From the NCBI GenBank assembly GCA_013076295.1, contig RQOL01000618.1:1612001-1676000 (forward strand): a DNA stretch of 64,000 nt, written 5' to 3'. Within the stretch, counting starts at the first letter, position 1. Each line of letters begins with the position of its first letter. Below the pieces are notes generated by a model. The model was not told the origin of the DNA, searched no databases, and was given only the letters and a program-made list of their open reading frames with translations. This DNA is from Sanderia malayensis (lineage: Eukaryota > Cnidaria > Scyphozoa > Semaeostomeae > Pelagiidae). Below, piece by piece: positions 36,322 through 51,700 of the stretch. Both the position numbers and the translations under genes were made by a program.

Positions 36322-39300
36322 GAATCTATCTCTATGAGAATGTGAAGCAATGTGCAGGGGAAATTTCAGCGTTGAAAGCATCTGTCGTAATAAAGCGCCA
36401 CCAGGAAAAGATTCCTTACAGTGACGTCATAAACATCTCGGACACCAGGAAGCTCTTAAGATAAGAGAGCAATGCTTTTTGTGACAATGCAATATCGTAA
36501 AACGAGAAAGACTGAAAATAAAAACTTCTAAATCTAGCACATTTTGTCGGCTATTGTATTGCATTGCAAGAAACCTGACATGATATGACATAAACAATGT
36601 CAGTAGCTCCTGTCCATGCAATCTGAGCCCCACCATCAATACAATAGTCGCACTAAACAGGCAGGAATTCAATTCAATAAGACCATATCCAAAAAACCCT
36701 CAACCTTTTGATTGTCTCAGCTGTGTCAGATTGGTCCTAATTTCGGGACATAAAAACTCTGATGTGTTCACATCGCGTAGACAACAATTAACAAAGGTTA
36801 TTTTTTCTTGATTCCTTTGCGATCAAAGAACAGTTCCCGTTGCAGGTCATTGCCTTTCAATTCACCACAAGTGCACAGAGCAAACATACATAAAACGCAC
36901 TGTGTCAACGTCGGGTCTCTCTGTGACAAAAGGACGCCCACTCTAAATTTGTCCACTGTTGTTTGACCATGGTTTTACGGGCATAATGGCACAAAGTAAA
37001 GAGAGCTTTATGCAGCCTATTTTCAGCTTCTTACAGTGCTGACGACAATACAAGCAGCACGATTGTCGAAAGTGACACACAACTAATAAAAAAATGAAGG
37101 CTTTTGTTCATTCTGTGTAGAGTTCATTCATTGGGAAGGGTGTCTGAAATAATAATCAGTTCTCGTCCGTCAGGAACTTCAAGCTGGATAATACTCCAGA
37201 TCAGTTTAGGAATCTTGACTCGCAACATTAGATCAACCAGCCAAATCCACGTCAACAGCAAAAGTATCCCTCAGAAAACCTGACACCTTCTCTTTTCGAA
37301 ACACTGTTAGTAGCTGCTAGGTAACTAGTCATAAATTTTTTCAGATTGATCGAATTTCATAATGATATTTGACAATATTTGACATCAATTGGAAACATTA
37401 ATGCATATTACTTTCCCAGCTTCTACCGTTTCTCCGACAAAAAAGAAAATTAACATTAGGTCTCGCACAATGAATCAGCTATACTGTTGTACAAATGATC
37501 GAGTTTACAGTTGGGCCCATGTTGAACAACAGTATTGCTACAGCCAGAGAAACAGCAGTTATTTTATAGTTAGTTGTTAGTTATAAGAAGATAACATAAG
37601 AGAATCTCTCATATTCTCTTTTGTCATCTTGGTTTCCAATTATATGCATTGTATGTAAATTATATAAATATTTTAGAGTTAGAGAGAAAATATGTGATAT
37701 CAAGATGAAATAAGAGATTTGTTATCTTGGCGATGTGAATGTTGTTATGTTCGATACAGTAACACTATATAGTGTGCCTTGTAATCCTCTAAAACACATT
37801 GACTCCGACAAGATAAGATCTGGTTCATTGATGAAATAATAATCATAAAATCATAAAAACATTTATCATATAATACATTTATCATAAAAACAAAACTTAA
37901 TCAGCTTGATATTTTGTTGATTTGAAGTGTCAACTGTTTTCTAATCAATATTTCCTTTTTCTGATGTAAAGGTAATAGTGATGGGAAAAACTCAGTGTTA
38001 CTATGCCAAATAAAACACTGCAGTGGTTTGGTTTTTGAATTCGACCGTTATGTTTTGACTGAAGTTTGACCTCCTTTGACTTTGAGACTGAAAGTTATGT
38101 TTTTTGAGTATAAGTATACCACGTTGCTCTTGGATTTATTGAGACATTGGATACTAATAGAATGGTTGGCCAAAAGATATGGTAACTAAGCCATGTCATG
38201 ATTTCTCTTATTTCATTTCACAATGCAAACGTGTCTTTACAAACGTCCAACCAGATTCTTATGTTGCTAATCACGCATAGCAATTCTCTGCTGTGGTTGG
38301 TTAAGTGTCAGATTTAAACTGTTTGTCTCATGCAGACAACTACACATATTTATTGATATGGAAAATAGAAATTTATCTCTTTCCTTTTCAAGATAACTTG
38401 ATATGTGGAAAGAGATAAGGTCAATATAGTTTTATAAACATATTACATAACGCTTTAAATATAAATTGTAGTATGAATTTCATTCGTAGATATATTTGAC
38501 TGACCTTGGAGAATTGCAACAAACGACTAGAGTTAAAGCTTGAAATATCCAAATCTTATTTACTTTCGAAGAAGCATTGAGGTGAGTGAATTTTAAATAT
38601 AAAAAATTTCTTTTCGATTTCACACGAAGCACGATATATTGGGTTAAGCAAAAAAGGCGCGAAATTCTTCAAAATGAGGCTGGAGATGTTTTGGCATTTA
38701 ATACAGTTAAAACAATGACGTTATGCGTACATTGATACAATCAACACTAATTTATTTCAATTTTACGTGATCTTTACGTGATATGACTTTTTCATGCTTT
38801 GCATGCTCCATGACAATCACTTTATCAATATTTTCCACAATAAGTTGACCCTAAAACATATGTCAAAACATTTACTTTAATTAGAACGAATAAATCGCTG
38901 CCAACATGAAATTAGCCGCACAATTGCCAGCTTCAACCGCGAAACCTGCATTTATGAACAATTAAATAAACAATTGATTGTTGTTTTGTTTTTATCTCTC
39001 CTGATTAGAAAATCAGAAGTTGTTTTGAGCAATCCATTTTGAATAAACTTGTCAGTCCTCTCAATATTTCTCAAAACAACACGCGAACGAGGCATCGATA
39101 AACAAGATACGCTTAGTTTTGCTATTTTTGTTTTCTCATTACCTTCTTATTAGTAAAAATTAGAATTAAAAGTTTATCAAATAGTTCTCTTTTGAAAATT
39201 TGTATTGCAAAGTAAGCGTCCATGGTCTTTGACTGCATGCGACGGAAAAGCGGTGCTGTCTTGGTATTCAAACACACAGTAGCAAGAATCATCAATCAAT

Positions 39301-42300
39301 CAATGGACAGGACTAACGCGGGAAACGCTGTTCAACCTTCATGTCGCTTTCCTTTGCAAGCACATGATAATTTTCATTATTTATGAAAATGATTTGTGCT
39401 TGTCTGGAAAAACTAGCGTTAATTCAGTGCGAACAATATCATGAATCATCTACAATGTATACAACGTAAACATTACTGAAAGGATTTGGAAATTGATGTG
39501 TGATTCAGCTTTCACAGTTGATTACGGCATTGCAATTTCGTATGATACTTCAAGATGTTCTTTGTTTTTCACTTCAAAAATGAATACAGCATTGATATTG
39601 TTTTATATACATAATAAAACATATCAATATTTAAACCAGACACGTCCATTATCTCCTCATGCAATGGTTAATAATATATTTGTTTCTGGGCATAGAATGA
39701 AAAAACACGTCACGCCGTTATTGCAACTTGAGGTCAATTATTCTAACAATACATGAGGCCCAGCCCAATCTCACTCTTGTGCTTATTGTTGAAGGCGAGA
39801 CAAAATAAGGGACGATACCGTGGACTATTTGCCCGCCTACTACTCAGGCACACGAACATTAGTGATTTGTTATGAAGGTTGTTACATTTGCATTATCCAT
39901 TGACTGGCAAACGTGACAAAAGTAACCATGTACACACCAGGAAGAGAGGTTCTACCTCCCATCATCTCAATCGAGTTGTGTTGGCTACCGTTGTGCACTT
40001 TACATGTGCATTATTTGTTCCGTTCTTTTCAATTTACTTAATGATTTTCAAATACAGTCATATCCTGTCAATTCTCTCATAATTGTTATCATAACGGACA
40101 TGGTAAACATCTAATGCTTGCAGTTAAAAGTATATATACGAGTATGAACCACCCTTTCTTTACCACGCAAACTCCTCTCCTCGCATCTCCGCGACAATGA
40201 CACGTTCATCGTCATCAATAATCAATTGTGCATCTTGACGATGATGCCGATGCAAGTGTTATATTCAGCAATGATGTGTGACCCTATCGGTGCCGGCTTT
40301 GACACTTTTGTTAGGTCGTAAAGACTGATAAACTGCAAGAGGTCTTTCCCATCATTGTCGACTCCCAATATTAACCAGGCAATCCCTCCTTTACCCCACC
40401 CACAACACTCCATAGTCAGACAAATACGTGCCGTTAATCACACAAAAAAGCACAGAAAGGGCAACACATGACAAGTATTAATCACATTGCAAAGAAAAGC
40501 TATTATTAAATGAATATATTAGCCATTTAGATTTTTACGCAGCCTTTTGACGACATTTATACGACGTATTCAGACTCTGAGAGTCAGATTCGGCCTTGGA
40601 CTCAAAGTGCAATAGACTTGCAGCAGGATATGAATCCATGCAGGTATGAATATGAACGTGGAATGGTGCGTGCAATGGTGCGTGCAATGTGTGCAGTGAA
40701 AAACTGCAACAGCGTATCAGGCAGAACCTTGTTACTGCCAAGCGATATAAACAACTTCGGATAATAATGATACGTTTCTAATTAAAACTTCTTGCTTGTT
40801 TCTGCATCGACTAAAACGCAAGAAATGTTGACTTGATAAATACTTGCCGTTGGGTGTTGATAACAAATGCCAGGCAAGAGCCATATTTAGATCACAGAGT
40901 GAGTGTTGATATCTCAACACACCCTGGACCAATGATGATGTTGAATCTCAGAGAAAAAGGCTTGTTTATTTATGGCAAGTCTGTTTTATTTATGGCAAAG
41001 CAACATCAGGCGCTGAGTACCTGTTACCAGCTTAAAATAGAACCAGATCAAATACTTTAATACTGTTCTATTTATATTTCATATTTGCCCAATAACATCT
41101 GCAAAGCATTGAAAATAAATAAAGATAGTCAACATAGCAGTTTGCTTCCTTGCAAGTCACAGGAAGTTAGTTATCTGTTCTTGTTCCATAAATAGAGGAA
41201 ATCATATACATAAAAGTTTGATAAAAATATTATCGACAACAAAGGTGCATAAAAATAATGTGACAGTTATAAAAATTATATGGCGATGATTTCCAAATAC
41301 GCGAAAATCGTCCAGCACGTTATAAATAGTCTCACAGTTGTGACCATATTTAGTCATGTTTCTTCTGCTCCTCTCTGCATGCCTGCCCCAGCCCCCTGAC
41401 TGAATGAACGAAAAGACAAGCAAGTTACCCTGTGGCCTTCGATTCGCAGCTGGAAGGCTTCCGTGAATACATTGACCCGAAGAAAGTCTCAGTTAAAACT
41501 CAGTTCGTGCTAAGTTTCATAGCGTCTATTTTCTTTATTTAGATCCGTCAATTGTTGCTTCGTTCCCATCTCAACTTATACACAATATCGTATCATAATA
41601 TAGTCAAAAGCTGAATAAAATCATAAAATCCACGCTTGTTATTAATTTTCTATCGCAATATCGGTTCGGATATATTGTGGAATTTCACAACGAAGAGGCT
41701 CATTGTTTTTCGGAATTAAAATGGACTCCCGTGCGTCAGAAAGAATGTTGATCTTTGGATCTGTTAAACTGTGTTTCTATCATTTGTTCAAGCCTTTGCA
41801 AGAAGTCAAATCAACTGAACAAAAACTAATACGCAGGCTTACAAACGACATTGTTCTCTCCAGAACAAGACTGTACACACTTTTTTATAAGTAAAATATT
41901 AATTTGATTGTTGAGTCTCAATATCCTTAATAGTTTTCCATTTTGAGCCTGAAATAATTCTCATGCAGTTGTATTCTTGACCGACTTTTATTTTGCTTTT
42001 TGAGAGTTGAGAGAGCTAAAAAATCTTAGTCTTCACGTTCGAGTCTTCGTTCACGTTCTTACATCAAAAATTCTTAAACTTAAGATAATTTTAGCCTCAA
42101 TAAACTATATGTTCTTATAGACAAATGTGTACACGTGTTCACCAGCCATTTTGGGGGCTTATAAGTGTCACCGCGCACTTTAATAGTCCCAGGGGCTTGG
42201 GGTAGTTTTGTATACAATTGCCCTATATATGACCCGTGTCATATATAAGGCAACTGAAGGAAGCTTTATTTATCGTCGTTTGTTGCCTAACCCCCTTAAA

Positions 42301-42391
42301 AACTCAGTCCAGCTTTGAATTGCGTTTCACATTGTGTGATATTATTGCCCCATTGATCATAATTGAGCATTGAATTGAATTCGCATTGTGT

Positions 42392-42414
42392 TTTGCATAT
42401 TTAATTTATGCAAA
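42392..42414. promoter_or_regulatory. Inverted pair of octamer (POU-type) half sites
   Basis: TTTGCAT at 42392-42398 and ATGCAAA at 42408-42414 form an inverted pair 9 bp apart; the second is part of a full ATGCAAAT octamer. It lies about 380 bp upstream of the phosphatase start codon. Function is inferred from motif resemblance only. Confidence 0.3.
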
Positions 42415-42791
42415 TTGTACCACGGTGCGTGTTTTCAACAAGGCGGATGCCAAGCCGAACCGAAGATTTAATTGAGGAGGACCAACGACGTTAAATATCA
42501 AATATAAGAAACACTATAACATTACGGACGTTGTCGAAGAACTCGGAAATAATTCATCGCAGTTATCGATAGCCTCTAGGATGTCAATCTGAGATTTATC
42601 AACAATACTTTACTTTCATTCTCTATTTTACAGCCAACCTGAAGCGTTTCATCAACGAGTGAACACAGGTTCGTATCACATCCGTTCCAACTCGTTTGAA
42701 GTTTTCTCCATGAGTGCTGACTGGTTTGGAAGCGAAATATTTAACTAATTTCTGATATATAGATTGTTTGCTTCCTAGACCAAAACAAGAT

Positions 42792-45700
42792 ATGGCCAGA
42801 GAAATACATTCTCTCCTTTTGATGGTTATTTTGGCTTTCAAAGTTTTCGTAAATGGAAACGCCAGAGGTGAGAAAGTAGTTTATAGTGGCCTAGGTTTAC
42901 ACTAATTAATCTCACGAGTAAGACGATTTTTAATTAACGGTCGGCTTTCAGTCGATTTGTTTTGCTGTCTATATAAACTAAACTGAGAGAGTCAGACGAT
43001 AGTATTATAATCAGTTGATTACTTTACGAATTGAACAATGAGCATGTTTTTATTTTTATCACAATTATTCTCAATTTTTCCGTTGTAAGATAAACAGCCA
43101 CACGATTGACTGACATTTTCAATTCAGAAACTCGAAAACGTGATTTCTTTAGAAAATGTTCGCGAAAATGTTTCTTATGAAAATCTTTCGCCGAAAACAA
43201 AAACAAGACTCACAAAAAGTTAATAACTTTGTAAGTTCGGACTTACTAATATTCGCAATACTATAATATCTACCCGTCTGTATTTAAACATGTTGCATCG
43301 AAGGATTAATGTATAACAAAAGCACAAATCGAAATTGTCACGACTTAAAATCATGCTCAAAACATTGCGACATTTTAAGTGATCTCCGAAAACAATCCCA
43401 CTAAAATGTAATATTTCTGAAAACATAAAAGGAACTGCTTGTGTTGGGTGTACAAACAAACAGCAATTTATCTCCGCCTCTTCAAGGCTGTAAAGTGTGC
43501 ATCGATTTTCAAAACCTTAAATTGCCAAATCTAAACCCGTTAATTATTGTTTAGATGAAGTCTACAAAGTTTCAGACGAGATATTCTAAATTTATTGACC
43601 ATGGAATTGAGATATTTATGTTTTGCCCGATCGCGAAGAAAGAATTACGAAATCATAAATGCTGCTGTGAGTTGTTGACATGCATGAAGCTTATTGCTGT
43701 CAACTACCCAATACACGAAAATGCCCCGTTTTTGAGTTCTTTCTCATGGACAACAGTCACTCTTGGCCTGAGAAATGTTTATTGAACGGTACGGAGGCAA
43801 ATATTGCGATGCAGTTCAATTGTTTTTGGACGCGTCTCAATTGGTCGCAAATTAAATATTTGCCACATACATGGTAAACCATTGTCCTTTTTATTGCAAA
43901 ATGGATAGGCCAATACTGTGCCAGTCCCACTGTTTACCTGGACCTCGTTCACGAACCAGGAATTTGGATCTGCGTGGTTTTCACGAGGTGTGGTGGTGAA
44001 AGCAAGTGATGTTTTGCAGGCCTGATATACCTGTCGACCCTTTGCGACCAACCCCTTCATCACAACAAGGGGGCTATAGAAATCTATTGAAGAAAGAAAC
44101 AGCACCCCTGGATGACCCATTTAATCATTCAATCGATAAAATCAATGAGAGCAACATAATTGTTGTCTGGAATAGATTTCATTGTTCAGACAGCCGAGTT
44201 GTATATCCAAAAAATCGATCTAAACACCAAAAGTCATTCACACTTTTTATCAGATAGACGAATATAAAATACAATTATTTAGTCAGACGCCTTTTCTGGA
44301 TGTGCCCTTCAAATTCTTTGGCTAGGAGAAGACTTTATTCAAACGAAATGAGAAAAACAACTTTATGCTTTGCTTTCTGAGACAATGAATAGTTGTTTTC
44401 CAACTATTCATTGAGTTGGTCAGACCAAACTTATCTCTCGCGAGCAGAATTAAAAGGAGCCTAACGGAAGGAAAGGAATTACAGTAATGACGTAGTTTGA
44501 CTGGTACAAGACCACATGACTGGGGGCAACAGAAAATATTAATTTAGGCCTACGTCCTCTATCGTGACAAGGAAGAACTTATTTTTCTCGTTGGAAGTTG
44601 GGACACAGAATAGAGACACGATTGGAACACGAGTACAAAGAGCATGTCATGGCATGTTAACTGATCCTTTTAAAATGCCAACCTTTGCCTCCCCAAGAAG
44701 TCCCAAAACAAACAATGCTCTGGAACTTGACGACTATTTGTTCACTCATCTTGTCACTTCATACCCGCCAATTATAGATTGTTGCTCAGCTTGAGAAATG
44801 ACTAAAAGCACTGACAAGCGTTGACTAAATGCATTGACAAGAATGTTTTGTTGGATTTTTCCTGGTTATCATTTTTATGGGTCGTCTAGTTTTTGAAAGT
44901 AAACAGACCAAGCACTTCATAGGGCATCTATGATTTTGTAAAAAGGCTGGGTTGCCCGGGGGAGGGGGGAGGAGACGGGGGGGGGGGCGGAGATGATTCA
45001 TGGGTTCTTAGAAAGCGTCTTGTGTTTCTCACAAATTGATGCAGTGAATCATTTGGCAACCGCTTGTGACCAGAATTGTTGAAAAATGATATGGTATTAA
45101 ACGGAATTTTTCTAGCGAAACCTCTTCCTTTGAACCTACCTAGCAGATTCTTAAAGCTCTCCCAAATCTCGTGTCAATTTATTAGAATCTTGGGCTACAC
45201 ACAGGTTTGCAAACTCTGGTTGGTCATATTTCAAATCATATACCAACTTTACGTGTTTTTAGGTCTCAAGCCTATTATGTTTCATCAACATGTTTATATT
45301 TGGTATTTTGTTTGCACTGCTTTTATCACAATAGAACATTCCAATAGTTCCATTTATATGTGAACTTTACTACAACTTTACAGCTGTTCTGTTCCTTCGC
45401 TCGTCCTTGTTCAATCAAGGAATGCACGGCAACTGCTGCAGTTCGCGTAAATACACCCTTTTTGATAACAATATCGAGACTCAAAATATCCGAAATCCAA
45501 GAATTATGTAAGAATAAGATCAGGCTTAAGCCTCATCGGGATTAAGATGTTTTGTTTGTCTGAGCTCTCGCCGCAAAGCAACACAAAAGTCGGTTCAAAA
45601 TAGTTTCAGAACAATTTTAGGCGCAAAAGTGAGACATATTAAGACTATTGATGCTCAGGAATTATGTTAGTCACTATTTTATTCTTATAAAATGAGTGTG

Positions 45701-48700
45701 TATTTCTTTGGGAAATGACTTTGTGATTCGTACTATGGTGCAGATCCCCACGACCAAATCGATTGTGTAATGTCAACTCTCAGGGCCAAATTGACCCCGG
45801 TGCCCCAGACAGAGTCGTCATGGAGGAAGTTTAATCTTGCGGCCGACCTGTCACTCCTGCGCAGGAGCTCGCGCAATAGGTTTGCGGGGAGGTTTTAGCC
45901 CATGGTGCTGAGAACTGGCCCGCTTTCCAGCCCCATCAAATCGGTTACACGACGAAACACTGCGTTTTTTGCCCTGTTGACAGGGCTTCTTTCGAGCAGG
46001 CGGGATCTTGTCTGCCTGTACATAATCTCAATCACAAATCTTGCTATGTTTTTTAATCATATACCGATATCTCGGCAAAAAATTCAGCAGGGCCATGCCT
46101 CCTCGTGTAATCGAGCTCTGAGAGTTTTGTAATTTATCATATATTTTTTAGTTCCCAGGCTTAAGTTCCCAGGGTCCAACCAAGTAGGTGGGACTGAAAT
46201 AGGACTACAATGTTTTCGTAATGTAGCTAAATGTTTCTTTTTAATTTTCTGTTAGATCTGACAATCCAAACAAGTCCCTCAAAGGACATCTACGCACGAA
46301 AGTACAATGTCGTGTACTTCGTTTGCAAAGTTGACGGGCCTGAAAAGGTCACAGTCACTTGGAAGTACAACGGAAAGCCAGTAACACGACCTCCGCCTTA
46401 TCCAATGCCTTGGAGCCAGGGTGGCGTGTTGATGATACGACCACTGTTTGTTGGAAGGTCTGACGGGTACTACGAGTGTGTTGCATCAGACAGTCGGACG
46501 ACTTTGAATCGTGGCTTCAATCTCACAGTTAAAGAAGGTTAGTAGATTTCATCTTTTCATGCGTCTTGTATCTGGAAGGATTGTGCACACGTGGAGGCAT
46601 AGCAAACTCTGATGTACCCTATATTCTCGAATATGCCCCGCAGCGCTTAGTTGCAAAATGAATTTTAGGTGGGTGCTTATTCTGATGATTTGGAAATACA
46701 TTGGCCACTATATATTGTTGCCATTTTTACGCGACATTGCGGGGAACATGCACCGATGGTCACAAAACGAAACTAAACGAAGTGAAAGCGAGATCATATA
46801 TGCTGGTCTCGTTTTCGTTTGCATTGCTGATGAGAGAGGGTGTGGAAGAGCGATTCTTGATGTTTTTGCTTTGTTGTTTTTTTTCAGAAAAAGATCTTCC
46901 TGCTGGTTTCCCTAAAATAACAACTCAGCCCAGGTCGATATTCCTTACCGAAGGGGAGACTGCACAGTTCAGATGTAGAGCCGAAGGCAATCCGACCCCG
47001 AAGCTGAAGTGGTTTTTATCAAGAAAGCCACTGAACGTGTCCATGCCGAGAATCAGTATTCTTCCTGATGACACGTTGCAAGTTTCTCAAGTGAGCAGGC
47101 AAGATGGCGGACTGTTTGAATGCGAGGCTTCGAACAGTGTCGGCTACATCATATCCTACAAAGTGGGAATATTTGCAAAGCCTAAAAAAGGTGTTTTTGT
47201 GTTTATTACTGCTTCTTCATAGCGTCAAAGCTGGTGATACTTCAAGATATGCCTCCAATGATCTCATGCTTTTAATTTGATGCCTCGTGTATATTATTGC
47301 ATCCTTTAAGCTTCTCGATAATGCCTCAGTAAATACCTCTATCCCTTGATGATCTATCATGCTAGCAAGTATATTTGTACGTATTGTTTCTGTTTTAAGC
47401 CTTGATGAATACCCGTACATTTTAATGGCCGTATCTCAAATATCGTTGCATTGTGTTTCAGTTATAAAGATCAAGCCAACACTTCTGACGAGACAGAAGG
47501 ACGTCACTGTTGATCCCGAATCGAGAGTAACGCTGAGCTGTACTGCAACTGGGAAGCCGCAACCTGTTTTCTCGTGGTACAAAAACGGGTTACTTTATGG
47601 CGGCGGTACGAATGGTCATTTGCACCTGAGTTATATTCTCGAGTCGAACAATTTCACGTGTCGGGCAAGAAACGGCGCTGGCTACGAGGAAAGCACGTGT
47701 CGGCTCACAGTAAGACGTAAGTATCCATTCTCTATTCTGCTGTTAGAGTGCATATCTCCTTGTAAGGCGAGTTTTACTTGTGTTGTATGACTTCTATAGC
47801 CATAACTCTTTGATCTGTGAAGGATTGTTCCAGACAAGTAGTTTGGAAAACTGATTGCTCGAATTACGTTTAATTGCTTTCAAAGTTGGCTGAATGTCCC
47901 TAGAAGCATTGTTTCCAGTCTTGAGAGTATCTAGTGATTGACTGCAACTCTTTAGACATCGTTATTCAATATCTCCTAATTTGCTCTCTCTATTGCTACT
48001 TGTCATCTACTGTTCTCACTGTGATTAATGTTACTTTCGATAGCGAAACCGCTGACGCCTACCGAGCCGAAATTAGTGAAGGAGAACGCAAGCTCGATAA
48101 CAATAACATGGAGGAAGAACTACTTGGAGGACGATGAGATAACTGGCTACATTGTCAAGTATCGCAGCAAAGGGACACAGAAATGGAAAAACACGAGCCT
48201 TGTGGCACCAGTGACACCCACCGCGCGGTTTACACTCAACGGTTTGAAGCCGTACACGTTCTGGGAGTTTCAAGTGATTGCCTTCAACCATGCGGGAAAC
48301 AGTCTGCCAAGCAAAATTAACTATTTCGCCAGCGGAGAGACACGTGAGTGATCGCTATACAGTAAATACCGCGTATAAGAACCTGTAATGTTTGCATTCA
48401 GTTTATTGTTTTAAAACAATAGGCTATTGTTTACTTTTATTGTTTTGTGCGGAAATACCATACTGGAAGCTTTTAAACCATTGGTTCTTATATGCGGGGT
48501 TTTACTGAATTTACTGCCAAGTAGGAGGATGAAGATCCGTGAAGTAATTAGGACTCTTTAATCCCAATCTAAGAGTAAATCAGAAAGCTTCATTTAGGAC
48601 TTGAAGGTCGAAGGTTTGACGTTTTGCCAGGTCAGTTACATCGTTAAAGTTAATCAAGCCACCAGCTTTGCATAATTTTCCAATTATTTCACTTTACTCA

Positions 48701-51700
48701 ATGGGGTTGAGGCTTTGACATTCTGCAAGTGTGGTTTTAGAGACTGGATTATGTCTGGGCCTTGATTTGGAATGTCAAAAGTAATGTTTTTTGTTTTAGT
48801 TCCAGAAACACCGGCCTGGAATCTGCTTGGAAAAGGCGTAAGTGACACATCATTTAACGCGACCTGGAAAGAGCCGCTCATACCAAATGGACGCATCAGG
48901 AGGTACAGAGTGTATTATACTGTGGACAAGAACGATCCGTTGTCCGACTGGTCTCTTGAATATGCAGGCAACACGTATAAAATCATCAGACGGACTCAGA
49001 GAAGGACCGTGTATTATTTCAAGATTCAAGTTGTTGGAACAGCAGGACTAGGACCGATGTCAGAGACAGCTATCGTTAAATCTCAAGGCGGAGGTGCGTG
49101 TTTTGGTATTATTTTTGTTGTTATTTAACCCCCCTGGAGATTAGATGAGGTGATTGGTAATAAACTATAAGGTAGTTTGAATTGCCCGGGGGCTGCTGTT
49201 TACCAAATAATGACATAGCCTGATGTAAGCATTCCAGACATTGCCTGAACTCTTGATGTGGTCAGATGTGCAGCTTGATCTAGTCTCGTTTTATTAGCTT
49301 CTTGTTTATGTAGACTTATGCGTTGGTAATATTTCAGTTCCAGGTCAACCATTCAATGTTTCTGCAGTGCCCCAAAGTTCAAAGTCCATTCAGGTGTCGT
49401 GGAAGAATCCCGTATATAAAGGAAACGGTCTTGATGGCTACGAGGTGCAGTATAATTCAAAACGAGGCTCCCTAAAGAAGGAATCGGAGTTTGGCGTGAC
49501 GCAGAATTTGTTGCAAGGACTTCATCCCTACACGAATTACACAATTAATGTCTTGGCGAAATCTTTCGGCGGCTTAGGCCCTCCATCGGAACCAATCCAT
49601 TGCATGACTCTTCAGGATGGTAAGCGCCAGATTAACAATAGCTTTTCTTAATGAACTTGGACCAAAAAGAAATCATAAATGATACCATTTTATTTTGTGA
49701 CAGCAAGATCCTCCCAAGGAGAACACTTTGTATTTCTATTCATATTTTTCAACTCTTTATTTGAGTGTTTTCATTTGAATTTTCATTCCGTTTTCACAGC
49801 ACCTTCTGGCCCCCCTCAAGGCTCCAAAGCACGACCAAGGAGCTCTACATCCATAGAGGTATTTTGGAATCCCCCTCTTCCGCACCTTCGAAACGGACTG
49901 ATCACTGGGTACAACATCATGTACACACCAGTTCGCGGTTCTGTACCATCCATACTATCTGTGGATGGCAGCAAGCGAAATGCGATGCTGACAGGCTTGA
50001 GAAAGTACACCAAGTATACCATTTGGGTATCTTCGAAGACAGCTGTTGGTGAAGGCCCGCCCAGCAATAAATTTGAACTGTTTACCGATGAAGATGGTAA
50101 GAATTTTGTGATTTGTAAGCGATGCATTGCCGTCTTGATACGAGGAACGTTGCAAGGAACAAAATTCGTTGTTGTACAGAGAGTTTGTTTGTCTGATATT
50201 AGATTTTACTGTGAAGAAGTTGAAAGATTAGTTTATCCACCTTGTTAAACCGGGAAACTTGTTATATCGAGATATCAGGCTTTTGTTCATCATATGTCTG
50301 GTATGATAAACATGGCAAAGTATTAATACGTGGTATTTATATTACTCTGATTTTTATTCCAGTGCCCGAGGGAGCCCCGAGGGACATTCGTGCTTACGCC
50401 ATCAACGACTCTGCAATCTCAGTCACCTGGAATGAGCCAATTGAAAAAAGCGGACGAATACGAGGCTACTTTGTCTACTATCTTCCCGTCAAGGACAATC
50501 ATGAGATCATTAAAGGCAAAACACTGCCGCACAGTTACGATGCTGTTGGATCACAACAGAGAGTAAGCTTGCTTTATGCGAATTCAAACCTTCTTTTCAT
50601 GGTTTACTTTGTACGCTACATACAGTAGGCACTGTTTGTAGAGAAGATACCTGTAATAGACCAGACACTAGAGAGGAGACAGTTTGTACATTGTTTACTT
50701 TGTATACTAAATAGAGTAGACACTGATTGTAGAGAAGACACTTGTAATAGACTAGACACTAGAGAGGAGACAGTTTTGAGAAGATGCCTGTCTTAGTTGT
50801 TTTGTTTGAAATTTGAATTTCTTCTTTGAATTTTTAAATTAAAAACATTTTGAATTTTGAAGAATTTAAATTTCTGTCCATGTGATTATTTTAGCATGTA
50901 ATCCTGATGTCCAAAGTGGAGCCATCAACCACGTACCAGATCAGAGTTGCTGCGTACACGTTGAAAGGAGATGGAACAAGGAGTTCGGAGGTCTACGTGA
51001 AGACACCGAAGCGATTGCCAGCTGCACCTGAAATTCGCTGGGCAAATCTGCGCGGCCCGAAGAGAACCGACTTGAGCTTGGCCTGGCGACCCAATTACCC
51101 TGGCGTTTTGCAGTACAAGATAGAGTACGGAAAGGCCCTGACGAAATTTGACAATCTGGCCGATGTGAGGACGAAGTATGTTAATGTCCGGCATCGTTCT
51201 CATGTGTTCAAAGGCCTGTCAAATGGCGTGTGGTACCTGTTCAAAGTGTCTGCACAGACGTTAAAAGATTGGTCAATTGAAGCACGCAAATGGGTGAAGA
51301 TGCCCGACGGTATACCGGGTGAAGCACCGCAGAACATCCGCGCAATCACCGAATCGTCCACGTCAATCAAAATCACCTGGGAATCCCCGGACCCGTGGCT
51401 GAGACACGGCAGGATCACCAAGTATATAATCAGTTATAAGATGACTGCTAATGGCGAGCCGAGAAGCAAGAGGTTCAAGGTGAATGACGACAGTGCAAGA
51501 CTCGAGATGATTATTAACAATCTGCAAGTGAAAACTGAGTATTCGTTCACTTTGACCGCGTACACAAGTGCTGGCGCGGGTCCGGCAAGTATTGCCGTGA
51601 CGTCAAGGACAGACGACCAGAGTAAGTATATGATTGATGATAAATTGAATTGAATTTCTCTGATCAATAATTGAATTGAATTGCCATAATTTTCTGTTAT

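Larger units (their letters stand above)
27273..42400. other. About 15 kb without a recognisable gene
   Basis: I read this stretch on both strands for spliced exons and found none I could identify. It holds scattered short open frames with no family resemblance, one possible isolated exon-like stretch near 29546-29629 bounded by AG and GTGAG, and the repeats listed separately at 28681, 29817, 32500, 33483, 35150 and 36273. It separates the satellite array from the receptor phosphatase gene. Confidence 0.5.

Noticed and set aside
44006..44257. 83-codon plus-strand open frame in phosphatase intron 1
   Set aside because: It lies between correctly phased exons 1 and 2, has no recognised domain and is not needed for the protein.
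44955..44990. G-rich tract as a G-quadruplex regulatory element
   Set aside because: G runs are present, but the tract is intronic, irregular and has no supporting context; it may equally be simple-sequence noise.
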